A DNA stretch of 64,000 nt from Cupriavidus necator (GCA_022041995.1 CP074390.1:620001-684000); one strand, 5' to 3'; positions 11,058 to 19,618 are shown, numbered from the stretch's first letter. A program made the numbers and translations. Notes: a model not told the origin generated them from the sequence alone.

Positions 11058-11486
11058 ATGGCCACGCCTCCCAACCCCTTTGCAGACTTCACCAAGATGA
11101 TGGAACAGTTCCGCCTGCCGGGCGTGGACATGAGCGCAGTGATCGAAGCGCGCCGCAAGGACATCGAGGCCCTGACCGAGGCCAACAAGCTGGCCTATGA
11201 GGGCATTCAGGCCGTGATGAAGAAGCAGCAGGAGATCTTCGCCCAGACCATGCAGCAGCTGCAGGCGGCCGCCCAGCAGTACAGCACCGCGGGCAGTCCG
11301 GCCGAAGCCATGGCCAAGCATAGTGAATTCGTGCAGCAGCAGCTGCACCAGGCATTGGAGAACATGCGCGCGCTGGCCGAGACCACGCAGAAGGCGCAGG
11401 CCGAAGCGCTTGCGGTGATCAGCAAGCGCGCCGAGCAGAATGTGAAGGAGGCCGGCGAGTTGCTCCAGCCGAAATCCAAAGGCTAG
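11058..11486 (+). CDS. phasin-family protein
   Basis: Polyhydroxyalkanoate granule-associated phasin type, 142 residues, almost entirely amphipathic alpha helix. It begins MATPPNPFADFTKMMEQFRL and continues IEARRKDIEALTEANKLAYEG, the phasin signature, then Gln/Ala-rich heptads and a Lys-rich tail (LLQPKSKG). It is expected to coat PHB granules. GAGAG precedes the ATG. Which phasin paralogue it is cannot be decided from the sequence. No pha biosynthesis genes are adjacent. Confidence 0.9.
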   Translation: MATPPNPFADFTKMMEQFRLPGVDMSAVIEARRKDIEALTEANKLAYEGIQAVMKKQQEIFAQTMQQLQAAAQQYSTAGSPAEAMAKHSEFVQQQLHQALENMRALAETTQKAQAEALAVISKRAEQNVKEAGELLQPKSKG

Positions 11487-11488
11487 CG

Positions 11489-11794
11489 CTAACGCTGCTC
11501 AGGCGGGACCGGGGCGATCGCCCCGGCAAAGCGGGCATGCGCCTCGAGGTCCACCGGCCGGTGCTTCACCTTGGTACTGGCCGGATCGTTGCCGAGGCAG
11601 TTGCCGTTCTTCCAGTCGCGTGCCGGGCGCACCGGGCGCGGCACGAACCCGCCCCCGCAGTTCGGGCAGACATTGCTGAGCGTAGCCACGCAGTCCGCGC
11701 AGAAGGTGCATTCGTACGAGCAGATGCGGGCTTCGGTGGATGCGGGTGGCAAGGGCTTGTTGCAATGCTCGCAGCCCGGTCTGAGTTCCAGCAT
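11489..11794 (-). CDS. DUF1272 domain-containing protein
   Basis: A 101-residue protein with a compact Cys-rich N-terminal domain: LRPGCEHCNKPLPP, then ICSYECTFCADCVATL and VCPNCGGGFVPRP, the pattern of DUF1272, probably zinc-binding. The C-terminal 45 residues are a charged tail without a known domain. The ATG at 11794 follows AGGAAG. It is convergent with the phasin gene, with only two bases between the stops. The cellular role is unknown. Confidence 0.88.
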   Translation of the reverse strand: MLELRPGCEHCNKPLPPASTEARICSYECTFCADCVATLSNVCPNCGGGFVPRPVRPARDWKNGNCLGNDPASTKVKHRPVDLEAHARFAGAIAPVPPEQR

Positions 11795-12084
11795 ATCGCT
11801 TGCTTCCTGTGTGGGTGAACGATTGGGGATCCACGCTATCGTAGCCGCATTTCCGGTGACGGGGCTCGCCCGTTCCAGCGCGCCACCGCAGCCGGCCCCC
11901 GCCTGGCCGTTGCGCCACCCGCGCGGCACCGGCATAGTGCCAGGCAAGCCGCCGCCAGGCACCCGGCCGCCCCCGACATGCTGCGCAACACCCTGACCCG
12001 CCTGATGCCCGGCGCCGCCGAGCTGCTGCGCCACCACCTGCGCGATGATCGCCGCCACGCTGTCGCCGCTGGCGCTGCCTGCTG

Positions 12085-12470
12085 GCCGCAGCCATCGCGC
12101 TCCTGCGCTTCCTGGCGCCGCTGACCCGCCCCGGTGAGCAACAGTTGGGCCTCTGGCAAGGCCACGATGGCTTCTACGAACTGGCCCACTACCCCGAGGC
12201 CCGACCCTTGCCTGGGCTGTTGATCTACCACTTCGAATCGCCGCTGACGTTCTTCAACGCCGACTTCCTGCGCTGGCGCATCCTGGCCCTGGCCACGCTG
12301 AACGAGGTGCGCTGGGTCGTGATCGATGCCATCTCCATCGCGCACGTGACCTGACCGGCGCCACCGTGATGCGCGACCTGCGGGCGCAGCTGTACGCAAG
12401 CGGCACGCAACCGGTCATCGCCGGACGCACCGCGCAGCTGACCGCCTGGCTGGAGCGCCGGCCGGCGCCC
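12085..12470 (+). pseudogene. SulP transporter remnant (last helix and STAS domain)
   Basis: A decayed end of a SulP-family sulfate-permease-like transporter. The frame reads LAAAIALLRFLAPLTRP, then GHDGFYELAHYPEARPLPGL and IYHFESPLTFFNADF, then WVVIDAISIAHV, which is the STAS domain. The frame then breaks near 12348 (a missing G) and continues as DLTGATVMRDLRAQL and TAQLTAWLERR. No start codon or transmembrane body precedes it, so this is a true fragment. Another SulP piece lies at 13617-13719. Confidence 0.75.
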
Positions 12471-12565
12471 GCCGGCACAATGCCCTGCCACTCGCGCCCC
12501 TCCCCCCCGTGCACAGGCGCCCCGACCGCGAAGATTCTCCGCGGTCCGAAGACATGTCGCCGCAT

Positions 12566-12755
12566 CAGGCAGCCACTGCTGCATCAACTCGCAGAACCGG
12601 CCGTCTCGCCATACCCACTGGCGCCGCTAACCTGCAGCACACCCACATCAACGCGAACGATTCCCATTTCCGTGCTGCACCACACCTCGCCGGACTTGCT
12701 CCAGACGCCCCAACATGAAACGCCAGCTCATTTCTATCCTCGCACTGACACTGGC
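12566..12755 (+). repeat. diverged direct repeat, copy 1
   Basis: About 190 bases that align with copy 2 at 13800-13986, with many substitutions and small gaps. Shared blocks include CAGGCAGCCA, CGGCCGTCTC, ACCTGCAGCACA, TGCTCCAGACGCCCC and ATGAAACGCCAG. Each copy ends in a short reading frame with a lipoprotein-like leader. Confidence 0.75.
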
Positions 12756-12765
12756 CGCTTGCTGA
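12715..12765 (+). CDS. 16-residue peptide frame ending at a lipobox
   Basis: The frame reads MKRQLISILALTLAAC and then stops. It looks like a lipoprotein signal peptide cut exactly at the lipobox cysteine (LAAC). The start has no clear ribosome site. It is either the remnant of a lipoprotein gene or a leader peptide. The related frame in the second repeat copy (13947) continues past the cysteine. Confidence 0.3.
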   Translation: MKRQLISILALTLAAC

Positions 12766-12823
12766 AGCGTTGAACCATGACAAGGCTGGCGACACCTGTC
12801 GCCGGCCGATCGCAGAGGCGGCA

Positions 12824-13138
12824 ATGGAATATGGCATCACTGACTACGAGAAGCTCAAGGCAATCTATTCCTGCTTTGTCTTCTTCTACTTCGTCCCGAG
12901 ACTCGTGGTGTTTCCGCTCGTCTATGGCGAGCGTTATCTTCGGACGGTCATCACGTTGTGCGCGGTGTTTGCCGCGAACTATCTCGTGCTCACGCGTTTC
13001 TTTGGAGGCGAGGTAGTGCCAACGCTCTGCGAGGCATGCTACGGCCCCGTCATGAGCGTCTGGTTCGCGCTGCTCTGCAGCAAAATCGAGAAGGACAATC
13101 CGGGCTACTACAAGAATGAGGTTCGCCGCAGATGGTAG
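12824..13138 (+). CDS. small membrane protein, unknown function
   Basis: Unrecognised protein of 104 residues from the ATG at 12824, which follows AGAGGCGG. Three hydrophobic segments are visible: about residues 11-32 (AIYSCFVFFYFVPRLVVFPL), 38-58 (TVITLCAVFAANYLVL) and 70-90 (CYGPVMSVWFALLC). The last codons overlap the next gene by seven bases, so the two are likely translationally coupled. It lies among pseudogenes, but its frame is intact. A longer TTG start at 12770 is possible. Confidence 0.65.
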   Translation: MEYGITDYEKLKAIYSCFVFFYFVPRLVVFPLVYGERYLRTVITLCAVFAANYLVLTRFFGGEVVPTLCEACYGPVMSVWFALLCSKIEKDNPGYYKNEVRRRW

Positions 13139-13443
13139 GGACGCTGACACTCTCAGACTTCCAGGTCAACGGCTACGGCATTGCCATGCTTTGCTACATA
13201 GCCATCGTGCTCGGCATCCTGGCGCCGAAGTACTTGTTGGTTCCACCGATCCTTCGGCGCCAGTATGGCTGGGCGGCCGGGGCAGCCGCCGGCGTCTTGC
13301 TGATCAACCTTTGCATCTTCACCCTCCTGATGCCTACAAGACCGCGGGTGCCATTCTATGAGTCCTTCGCGGGCGTGTTCCTGAGCCTATGCCTGTCGTT
13401 TGCGATATGCCATAGGGCCAGGAGCCAGGCTGACAGATCCTGA
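13132..13443 (+). CDS. small membrane protein, unknown function
   Basis: Unrecognised 103-residue protein, MVGTLTLSDFQVNGYGIAML onward, with three predicted membrane helices (about residues 14-36, 45-65 and 75-95). It overlaps the previous membrane gene and is probably made from the same message. The two may form one small membrane complex. No motif points to a function. The C-terminus is Arg-rich (CHRARSQADRS). Confidence 0.65.
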   Translation: MVGTLTLSDFQVNGYGIAMLCYIAIVLGILAPKYLLVPPILRRQYGWAAGAAAGVLLINLCIFTLLMPTRPRVPFYESFAGVFLSLCLSFAICHRARSQADRS

Positions 13444-13492
13444 CACCGGGTACTACGCCGGCCGGCATTGCACCGGCCGCCCGATCAGATCG

Positions 13493-13611
13493 CCAGATCA
13501 CCCCTTGCGCCAGCATGGCATCCGCCACCTTGACGAAGTCCGCGATGTTCGCGCCTTCGACATAGTTGACATACCCGCCCGCCTTCTGTCCGCGGTGGAT
13601 GCAGTTCTGGT
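13493..13611 (-). pseudogene. gdhA 3'-end remnant
   Basis: On the minus strand this encodes QNCIHRGQKAGGYVNYVEG and then ANIADFVKVADAMLAQGVI, nearly identical to the last 38 residues of the intact glutamate dehydrogenase at 23465-24808. The stop codon is changed from TGA to TGG. The flanking GCCGGCATTG-C-CCGGCC hairpin (13459-13477) also matches the sequence after the real gdhA. No other gdhA sequence is present, so it is a copied 3' end. Confidence 0.85.
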
Positions 13612-13616
13612 TACAG

Positions 13617-13719
13617 CCGCGTCGAGCAGGACATCGCGCTGGTGACGGTGGCAGGGGTAGTGCTGCTGGGTGTGATGTCAGGCATCCTGCTGGCCGTAGC
13701 CATCGCGCTGCTGCGCTGA
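13617..13719 (+). pseudogene. SulP transporter remnant (transmembrane piece)
   Basis: The frame EQDIALVTVAGVVLLGVMSG followed by ILLAVAIALLR and a stop matches the last transmembrane region of SulP permeases. It abuts the gdhA remnant directly, and the two genes are not normally neighbours. It overlaps in content with the helix that precedes the STAS remnant at 12085, so two separate SulP copies have decayed here. Confidence 0.6.
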
Positions 13720-13799
13720 TTGATCTCCGAATCATAGCCACAGGCGCACCGATCTCGCACCGGCGAAAAATCCCCCGCCCCTCGGAGATCTCGCTGCAA

Positions 13800-13986
13800 C
13801 AGGCAGCCATGGCTACATGGTTTCGCTGAATCGGCCGTCTCCGCCAGCCCGCTGGCGTCGTTAACCTGCAGCACATCGACAGCAGAGAACGAATTTCATC
13901 TCAGCGCTGCCCCGCTCCTCGCAGGACATGCTCCAGACGCCCCGACATGAAACGCCAGGTCATTCCCCTTCTCGCGCTGATGCTCG
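13800..13986 (+). repeat. diverged direct repeat, copy 2
   Basis: Second copy of the 190-base element described at 12566. It ends in ATGAAACGCCAGGTCATT, whose frame reads MKRQVIPLLALMLAQACQA and stays open to 14186 but loses protein-like composition after the leader. Confidence 0.75.
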
Positions 13987-14103
13987 CGCAGGCTTGCCAA
14001 GCCAGGCGGTGCGCAGATAGCGCCCGGAACGGTAGTGAAGCTGGGCGCCATGCCCGAAAGGGACCGTTTGCAGTAACCACCTTCGACTTCAAGGAGAACT
14101 CCA

Positions 14104-14406
14104 ATGCATTACGCAAGGAAGACAGCGGCCACGCTTGTGCTGGCCAGCCTTTGCTGCGGCGCTTGGGCCAAGGCGCTGACGTTTGAAGAAATCGAGCGGG
14201 CAGATACCGTTTCCGGGCGCTACATCAGCCATCTGTCAGCGACGGAAATGAATATGGTCGACTCACCGCACCCACCCCCTTTCCATCAACGGCACATCCC
14301 ACGGCGGCTCACCCTGCAGGCTTTCCGCCAGGTAATCCACCAGCACCCGCACCTTCAGCGCCTGCCGCTGCGTGGCCGGGTACACCGCGGCGAACTCGAA
14401 CGATGA
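14104..14406 (+). CDS. truncated secreted protein fragment
   Basis: The ATG follows a strong AAGGAG site. The first 23 residues are a clear signal peptide (MHYARKTAATLVLASLCC...AWA), followed by KALTFEEIERADTVSGRYI. From about residue 54 the frame runs antisense through the 3' end of the LysR gene and turns into noise. The likely story is a secreted protein gene whose 3' part was lost when the present LysR/TctC segment joined here. Confidence 0.45.
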   Translation: MHYARKTAATLVLASLCCGAWAKALTFEEIERADTVSGRYISHLSATEMNMVDSPHPPPFHQRHIPRRLTLQAFRQVIHQHPHLQRLPLRGRVHRGELER

Positions 14407-15192
14407 CAGCGCATAGTCGTGCAGCACCGGCACCAGCCGGCCGTCCAGCAGGTCTTCGCTGGCGACCAGCGTGGGCAGGCAGACCACGGCGGCGCCGCTG
14501 ACGGCGTAGTCGCGCAGCAGGTGGACGGAGTTGGTGCGCATGCGCGGGGCCAGGTCGATCTCGACCGATTCGGCATCGCGCGAGAAGGTCCACTTGTTGC
14601 GGGTCGGGTAGGCGGAGTAAAGCGCCACCTTGCTGCAGACCAGGTCCGATGGCCGCTCCGGCTTGCCCCAGCGTTCGATGAATGCAGGGGCCGCGCAGAA
14701 GATGCGGCGCAGCTTGAACAGGCGCCGCGCGATCAGCGAATCGTTTTGCGGCGCGAAGATCTGGAAGGCCACGTCGAAGCCTTCTTCAATGGGATCGATC
14801 ACACGGTCGTTGACGACGATATCCAGTTCGATATCCGGATACTGCTCGCTGAAGCCGGCCAGGATATCGGCGAAGTGCCCGATGGCAAAGCCGGGCAGCA
14901 CCTGGATGCGCAGGCGCCCGGCGGGGGTGGCGCGCAGGTCGCGCATCTGGTCGGTCAGGTCGGCCAGGTTGGCGACCACGTCGGCGCATTGGCGGTAATA
15001 GGTCTCGCCGACTTCCGACAGGCGCACGTGCCGCGTGCTGCGATGGAACAGCGGCGCATTGATGTACTTCTCCAGCTGCTGCACCCGATTGCTGACGACG
15101 GAATTGGTCACGCCGAGCTGGCGTGCGGCCTCGGCAAAGCTGAGCGTATCGGCGACCCTGACGAAGGCTTCGATGCTGAGAAAGCGGTCCAT
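14263..15192 (-). CDS. LysR-family transcriptional regulator
   Basis: LysR regulator of 309 residues from the ATG at 15192 (MDRFLSIEAFVRVADTLSFA). The HTH is AARQLGVTNSVVSNRVQQLE, and the ligand domain follows (GRLRIQVLPGFAIGHF, then VCLPTLVASEDLLDGRLV). An upstream extension of the frame was rejected because family members begin at MDRF. It is divergent from the TctC-like gene 185 bases away and probably controls it. The ribosome site is weak. Confidence 0.93.
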   Translation of the reverse strand: MDRFLSIEAFVRVADTLSFAEAARQLGVTNSVVSNRVQQLEKYINAPLFHRSTRHVRLSEVGETYYRQCADVVANLADLTDQMRDLRATPAGRLRIQVLPGFAIGHFADILAGFSEQYPDIELDIVVNDRVIDPIEEGFDVAFQIFAPQNDSLIARRLFKLRRIFCAAPAFIERWGKPERPSDLVCSKVALYSAYPTRNKWTFSRDAESVEIDLAPRMRTNSVHLLRDYAVSGAAVVCLPTLVASEDLLDGRLVPVLHDYALSSFEFAAVYPATQRQALKVRVLVDYLAESLQGEPPWDVPLMERGWVR

Positions 15193-15377
15193 GGCAAACC
15201 TGGGGCGAGGGGATCGAAGTTGACATGTGGCAGTGCTACCATCGGGCGCTCGCCGGGCCGACGAGAGCGGCCGGCAACATGCCGCGGTTGGCTGCACGAG
15301 GTTGGTGCGCGGCGCCATTTCAGCCGCGACCAGAAGGCACCTGGCGGCAATCATAGCGAACGAGGGGCAGATCCGTC

Positions 15378-16352
15378 ATGCAGATCCGTGCATTGCATCG
15401 CCGCCGCCTGGTGCTGGGCGGCGCCGCCGCCATGCTGCTGGCCGGCCGCGCCGGCGCGCAGGCGCACAGCACCGGCCCGCTGGTGCTGGTCGTGCCATTT
15501 GCGCCGGGCGGCGTGGTCGACAAAACCGCGCGCGAAGTCCATGCCGGCCTTGGGCGAAGGCTCGGCCACACCGTGGTGATCGAGAACCACGACGGTGCCG
15601 GCGGCACCATCGGCACGGGCATCGTGGCGCGCAGCAAGGCCGACGGCCACACCATCGGCCTGGTCTATGACTCGTATGCAACCGAGCCGCTGGCCTACCC
15701 GAACCTGCCTTACCGTGCCGGGCGCGACCTTACCGGCGTGGCCTACATGGTGCGCGCGCCGATGGCGCTGGTGGTACCGGCCGCTTCGCCCTGGCACACG
15801 CTGCAGGACTACGTGCGGGCCTGCCGGCAATCGCGCGAAGTGTCTTATGCATCCGTGGGCGTCGGCAGTTCCAATCACCTGACCGCCGAATGGTTCCACC
15901 AGGCCGCGGGCACCCATGGCCTGCATGTGCCGTTCCGCGGCGGCGCGCCGGCGCTGAAAGACCTGCTGGGCGGCCATGTCGATTCGATGTTTGCCAGCCT
16001 GCCGCTGGTACTGGCGCAACTGCAGGCCGGCAAGCTGCGGGCGCTGGCGGTAAGCGCCTCGGCGCGCAATCCGCATCTGCCGACGGTGCCCATCCTGGCA
16101 GGAACCTGGCCAGGCCTGGTTACCTACTCCTGGGTCGGCATGATTGCGCCGGCCGGCACGCCGGCCACGCAGCTAGACCAGCTGGCCGCCGCCGTCAGCC
16201 AGTCGCTGCGCGAGCCGGCCGTGACGCAGCGGCTGCATGACAACGGCTTCGAAGTGGTGGCTGGCGGACGCGATGCGATGAATGCGCTGGTCGCATCCGA
16301 AGCGGCGCGCTGGGCGGTACTGGCGCGGCAACGCACGCTGGCGCTGGGCTAG
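15378..16352 (+). CDS. Bug/TctC-family tripartite tricarboxylate transporter binding protein
   Basis: Periplasmic solute-binding protein of 324 residues. The leader MQIRALHRRRLVLGGAAAML has consecutive arginines and may be Tat-like. Family blocks are LVVPFAPGGVVDKTAREV, HDGAGGTIGTGIVARSKADG (ligand loop), LHVPFRGGAPALKDLLGGHVD and SWVGMIAPAGTPA. No TctA/TctB membrane genes are beside it, as is common for orphan Bug proteins in this family of bacteria. The ligand is unknown; the divergent LysR gene probably senses a related compound. Confidence 0.93.
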   Translation: MQIRALHRRRLVLGGAAAMLLAGRAGAQAHSTGPLVLVVPFAPGGVVDKTAREVHAGLGRRLGHTVVIENHDGAGGTIGTGIVARSKADGHTIGLVYDSYATEPLAYPNLPYRAGRDLTGVAYMVRAPMALVVPAASPWHTLQDYVRACRQSREVSYASVGVGSSNHLTAEWFHQAAGTHGLHVPFRGGAPALKDLLGGHVDSMFASLPLVLAQLQAGKLRALAVSASARNPHLPTVPILAGTWPGLVTYSWVGMIAPAGTPATQLDQLAAAVSQSLREPAVTQRLHDNGFEVVAGGRDAMNALVASEAARWAVLARQRTLALG

Positions 16353-16359
16353 CGCAGCG

Positions 16360-16647
16360 CTAGTGCGCCTGCGGCTGGTCGTCCGCGGTTTGTGCCGCGG
16401 GGCGTGATGCCGTCGGCGCCGCTGGTGCGCCCGTGATTTTCGGCACGCACTCGCCGCGGAACCACGCCACCGTGACCGGCTCGCCCGCCAGCAGGCGCTT
16501 GACCGGCGGCACCACTTGCTCGCCGATCAGCATGCCCAGCAAGCCGATCAGTGCCACCACCGGCGGCGCCGGCGAGCGCACCTGCAACAGCGCGTAGATG
16601 ATGCCGACCAGGATGCCAGCCGCCAGTGATACCAGATAGAGCTTCAT
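16360..16647 (-). CDS. XapX (DUF1427) domain membrane protein
   Basis: A 95-residue protein with two hydrophobic helices. The N-terminal MKLYLVSLAAGILVGIIYAL and PPVVALIGLLGMLIGEQVVP form the XapX-domain pattern. The C-terminal 35 residues are Ala/Pro-rich and soluble. The ATG at 16647 has GGGAG at the right distance; an ATG two codons earlier is too close to that site. It is the last gene of the minus-strand operon that begins at 23132. Function unknown. Confidence 0.85.
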   Translation of the reverse strand: MKLYLVSLAAGILVGIIYALLQVRSPAPPVVALIGLLGMLIGEQVVPPVKRLLAGEPVTVAWFRGECVPKITGAPAAPTASRPAAQTADDQPQAH

Positions 16648-16686
16648 TGCCATCTCCCTGAAATGATCCGTGATGTCGCGCGGGCT

Positions 16687-18147
16687 TCAGCGCGCAAAGT
16701 GCTGCGCAATGCCGGCATCCACGTTGATCCACACCGAACGCGGCTCGGTGTAGCCGTGCATCGCCTCGAACCCCATGTCGCGCCCGTAGCCGGATTCGCC
16801 CACGCCGCCGAAGGGGCTGCCCGGATGGACGCGCTTGTAGCAGTTGACCCAGCACATGCCGCCGCGGATATCGCGCGCGAGGCGGTGCGCGCGGGCCAGG
16901 TCGCGCGTCCATAGCCCGTTGCCCAGCCCGTATTGCGTGGCGTTGGCGATAGCCAGCGCCTGCTCGTCGCTGGCAAAGCGCAGCACCGCGACGACCGGGC
17001 CGAAGACCTCTTCCTGGGCGATGCGGTCCTGCGGGCGCGCCGCGACCACGGTGGGCTCGACATAGAAGCCGTGGCGCAGGCGGGGGTCGGCAGGCGCCTT
17101 GCCGCCGGCCAGCACGGTGCCGCCCTGGGCCCGCGCCATCTCCACAGACTCCAGCACGCGGTCGCGATGGGCGGCCGAGGTCAGCGGCCCCATCTCGGTG
17201 GCGGGGTCTGCCGGATCACCCACGCGGATCGATTGCGCCAGCGCCACGAAGCGCGCGAGGAAGGCATCCGCGATGTCCTCATGCAGCAGCAGGCGCGAGC
17301 CGGCGATGCAGGCCTGGCCCTGGTTGTGGAAGCTGGCCCAGGCCGCGCCCGCCACCGCGGCATCCAGGTCGGCATCGGCAAAGACGATATTGGCGCCCTT
17401 GCCGCCCAGCTCAAGCTGGATGCGCTTGAGGTTGCCGCGCGAGGCCTCGACGATGCGCCGCCCGGTGGCGGTGGACCCCGTGAAGGCAATCTTGCCGACG
17501 TCGGGATGGTTGGCCAGCCGCTGCCCGGCCACATTGCCGAAGCCGGGCACGACGTTGATCACGCCCGGCGGGAAACCGGCGTCAGCCGCCAGCGCCGCCA
17601 CGCGCAGCGCGGACAGCGGCGTCAGCTCCGACGGCTTGAGCACCACCGTGTTGCCCGCCGCAAGTGCGGGCCCCAGCTTCCAGCCGGCGAACATCAGCGG
17701 AAAGTTCCACGGCACGATCTGCCCCACCACGCCGACCGGGATCCGTTGCACGTAGTTGAGAAAACCGGGTTCGACCGGCACCACGGTGCCTTCGATCTTG
17801 TCGGCCATGCCGGCGAAATAGCGGAAACACGCCGCGGTGCGCGGCACGTCCAGGCCGCGCACATCGCGGATGGGATGGCCGGTGTCGGCGCTTTCTAGTT
17901 CGGCCAGCCCCGTGTCCGCCTCGATGGCGTCGGCCAGCCGCGCCAGCAGCCTGCCCCGTTCGCCGGCGGCGAGGCGCGACCATGCGGGAAAGGCGCGGCG
18001 CGCCGCGGCCACGGCGCGGTCAATATCGAGCTGCGCGCCCGCGGCCACGCGCGTGATCAGGCTGCCGTCGTGCGGATTGACGACGTCAAGGGTGTCACCG
18101 TCGAGAGCGTCGACGAAGCGGCCATCGATAAACAGCTGGTTGTGCAT
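16687..18147 (-). CDS. aldehyde dehydrogenase family protein
   Basis: NAD(P)-dependent aldehyde dehydrogenase of 486 residues. It has the conserved VVGQIVPWNFPLMF, GSTATGRRI, the general-base glutamate in QLELGGKGANIVF and the catalytic cysteine in HNQGQACIAGSRL; the C-terminal SPFGGVGESGYGRDMG is typical. It lies in the catabolic operon downstream of the MFS remnant and upstream of XapX. The probable role is oxidation of an aldehyde made by the amidohydrolase or hydrolase steps; the real substrate cannot be told. Confidence 0.95.
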   Translation of the reverse strand: MHNQLFIDGRFVDALDGDTLDVVNPHDGSLITRVAAGAQLDIDRAVAAARRAFPAWSRLAAGERGRLLARLADAIEADTGLAELESADTGHPIRDVRGLDVPRTAACFRYFAGMADKIEGTVVPVEPGFLNYVQRIPVGVVGQIVPWNFPLMFAGWKLGPALAAGNTVVLKPSELTPLSALRVAALAADAGFPPGVINVVPGFGNVAGQRLANHPDVGKIAFTGSTATGRRIVEASRGNLKRIQLELGGKGANIVFADADLDAAVAGAAWASFHNQGQACIAGSRLLLHEDIADAFLARFVALAQSIRVGDPADPATEMGPLTSAAHRDRVLESVEMARAQGGTVLAGGKAPADPRLRHGFYVEPTVVAARPQDRIAQEEVFGPVVAVLRFASDEQALAIANATQYGLGNGLWTRDLARAHRLARDIRGGMCWVNCYKRVHPGSPFGGVGESGYGRDMGFEAMHGYTEPRSVWINVDAGIAQHFAR

Positions 18148-18323
18148 GGGGGTCCTTGGGGTGGCGGGCCGTGGCTTGCGCGGGGCGCGGGGCGCGGGGA
18201 AAGCAAGGCGTAGTGGTCAGCCAGCGCCTGCCCTCTTCCCCGGCCCCTCTTGCGCAATCGGAAGCGGAGCAAACCAGGGGACATTGGTTGTCTTGTGGTT
18301 GGCTGGACAGGTCGCTTGCGGCC

Positions 18324-19138
18324 TCAGCCCGGCGTGGCCGGCGGCCGCCCAATGCCCAGCAAGTGCCGCACCCGCGGCGGCCCCTCGCCAGTGTGGAAGC
18401 GCGCGACCTCGCGCTGCAGGTCGGCGTCCGCGTGCGGCACGCGTTCGTGCTGGCGCAGGTGCTCGGCCCAGGATTCGACCAGGAACCACTCGGTGTAGGC
18501 CTCGGCGTCGGCCGAGGTCTTCCATCACGCCCCAGCTGAAGGCGCCGTCGCGCAGCCGTTCCTCGGACAGCTTGTGGATGGCGTGCAGGAAGCTGTCGCG
18601 GTCGGCCGCGCGCACGCGGTATTCGATCAGGATCATCACCGGGCCACGGTCGTGCGCCACCTCGGCGGCTTCAGGTGAGTTCGCTGGCCGGCACCAGCTC
18701 CGGCACGATCGACTGCCAGGTCGGCCCCATCATCGCCGTGCCGATGCCGCCCAGAAAGGCCAGGCCGATCAGCAGCTCGATGGTCAGCCCGTCCCGCCAT
18801 GCCAGCAGCATCAGCGAACCGCTGACCATTGTCAGCCCCAGCTGGATCACGATCAGGAAACGGCGCCGGTCGAGGATGTCAGACAGCACGCCGGCGGGAA
18901 TCGCCAGCAGGAACACCGGCAGCGTGCCGGCCGCCTGGATCATGGCGACCGCGGCGGGCGAGCCCGACAGGTCAGTCGCCAGCCAGGCGCTGGCCACATC
19001 GCGCATAAAGCTGCCGATATTGCCCAGCACCGTCGCCGCCCACAGCACGGCAAAGGTGCCGTGCGCCAGCGGCGCGAAGCTGCCGCCGGCCGGGGCGGCG
19101 GCACCGGGGATCGGCGCGGGCTTGGCGGCCGGGCTCAT
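18324..19138 (-). pseudogene. MFS transporter (MFS_3/EntS-like) with internal deletion
   Basis: The N-terminal 156 residues of an MFS exporter are intact (FAPLAHGTFAVLWAATVLGN, DILDRRRFLIVIQLGL, MMGPTWQSIVPELVPASELT), then the frame stops at 18671-18673. Immediately after, another frame encodes the C-terminal extension of the same family: HDRGPVMILIEYRVRAADRD, then RLRDGAFSWGVMED. About 700 bases of the middle are therefore missing. A further one-base shift near 18513-18519 separates MED from SADAEAYTEWFLVESWAEHL. The start codon overlaps the DoxX stop (ATGA). It is non-functional as given. Confidence 0.8.
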
Positions 19139-19584
19139 GCCTGGCCCCTGGCCGCGCGGCGTTGCCGCAGGTCTTCCCAGGCCACCAGGCAAAGGCCGCC
19201 GGCCAGCGCGATATGCTCGAAGAAGGCGTTGGCCTGCCCGAAGCGGGCATCCGGCGGCGCCTGCCAGAAGCGGTTGGCGACCAAGGTTGCCAGCACGGTG
19301 AAGACGGCCAGCGCCAGCGCGCCCAGCCACCGCAGCCGCCCGCTCAGCATCAGTGCGGCCGCGCCCAGTTCCAGCACGATCACGGCGGCCGCCAGCGGTG
19401 CGGCCGGTGCCAGGCCGAAGTGCTGCATCTCGGCGATGGCGGCACCAAAGCCAGCCGCCTTGACCAGTCCACCCTGCAGGTAGGGCGCGGACAATGCCAG
19501 CAGCGCCAGCCAGCGCAGCCATGCGGGGGGCGCGCCGGGCGTGGTCGCTGTGCCCGCCGCGGGGAGGATGGGATGGGCTGTCAT
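19135..19584 (-). CDS. DoxX family membrane protein
   Basis: A 150-residue integral membrane protein with four helices (WLRWLALLALSAPYLQGGL, PLAAAVIVLELGAAALML, WLGALALAVFTVLATLVA, FFEHIALAGGLCLVAWEDLR), the DoxX/DUF417-like pattern. The ATG at 19584 follows GAGGAAA. The stop overlaps the MFS start by ATGA. It sits between the amidohydrolase and MFS genes in the operon. Role unknown; DoxX-like proteins often accompany oxidoreductases. Confidence 0.88.
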   Translation of the reverse strand: MTAHPILPAAGTATTPGAPPAWLRWLALLALSAPYLQGGLVKAAGFGAAIAEMQHFGLAPAAPLAAAVIVLELGAAALMLSGRLRWLGALALAVFTVLATLVANRFWQAPPDARFGQANAFFEHIALAGGLCLVAWEDLRQRRAARGQA

Positions 19585-19618
19585 GGTCGGGTTTCCTCGT
19601 ATCGGCAACGCAGCGGCA

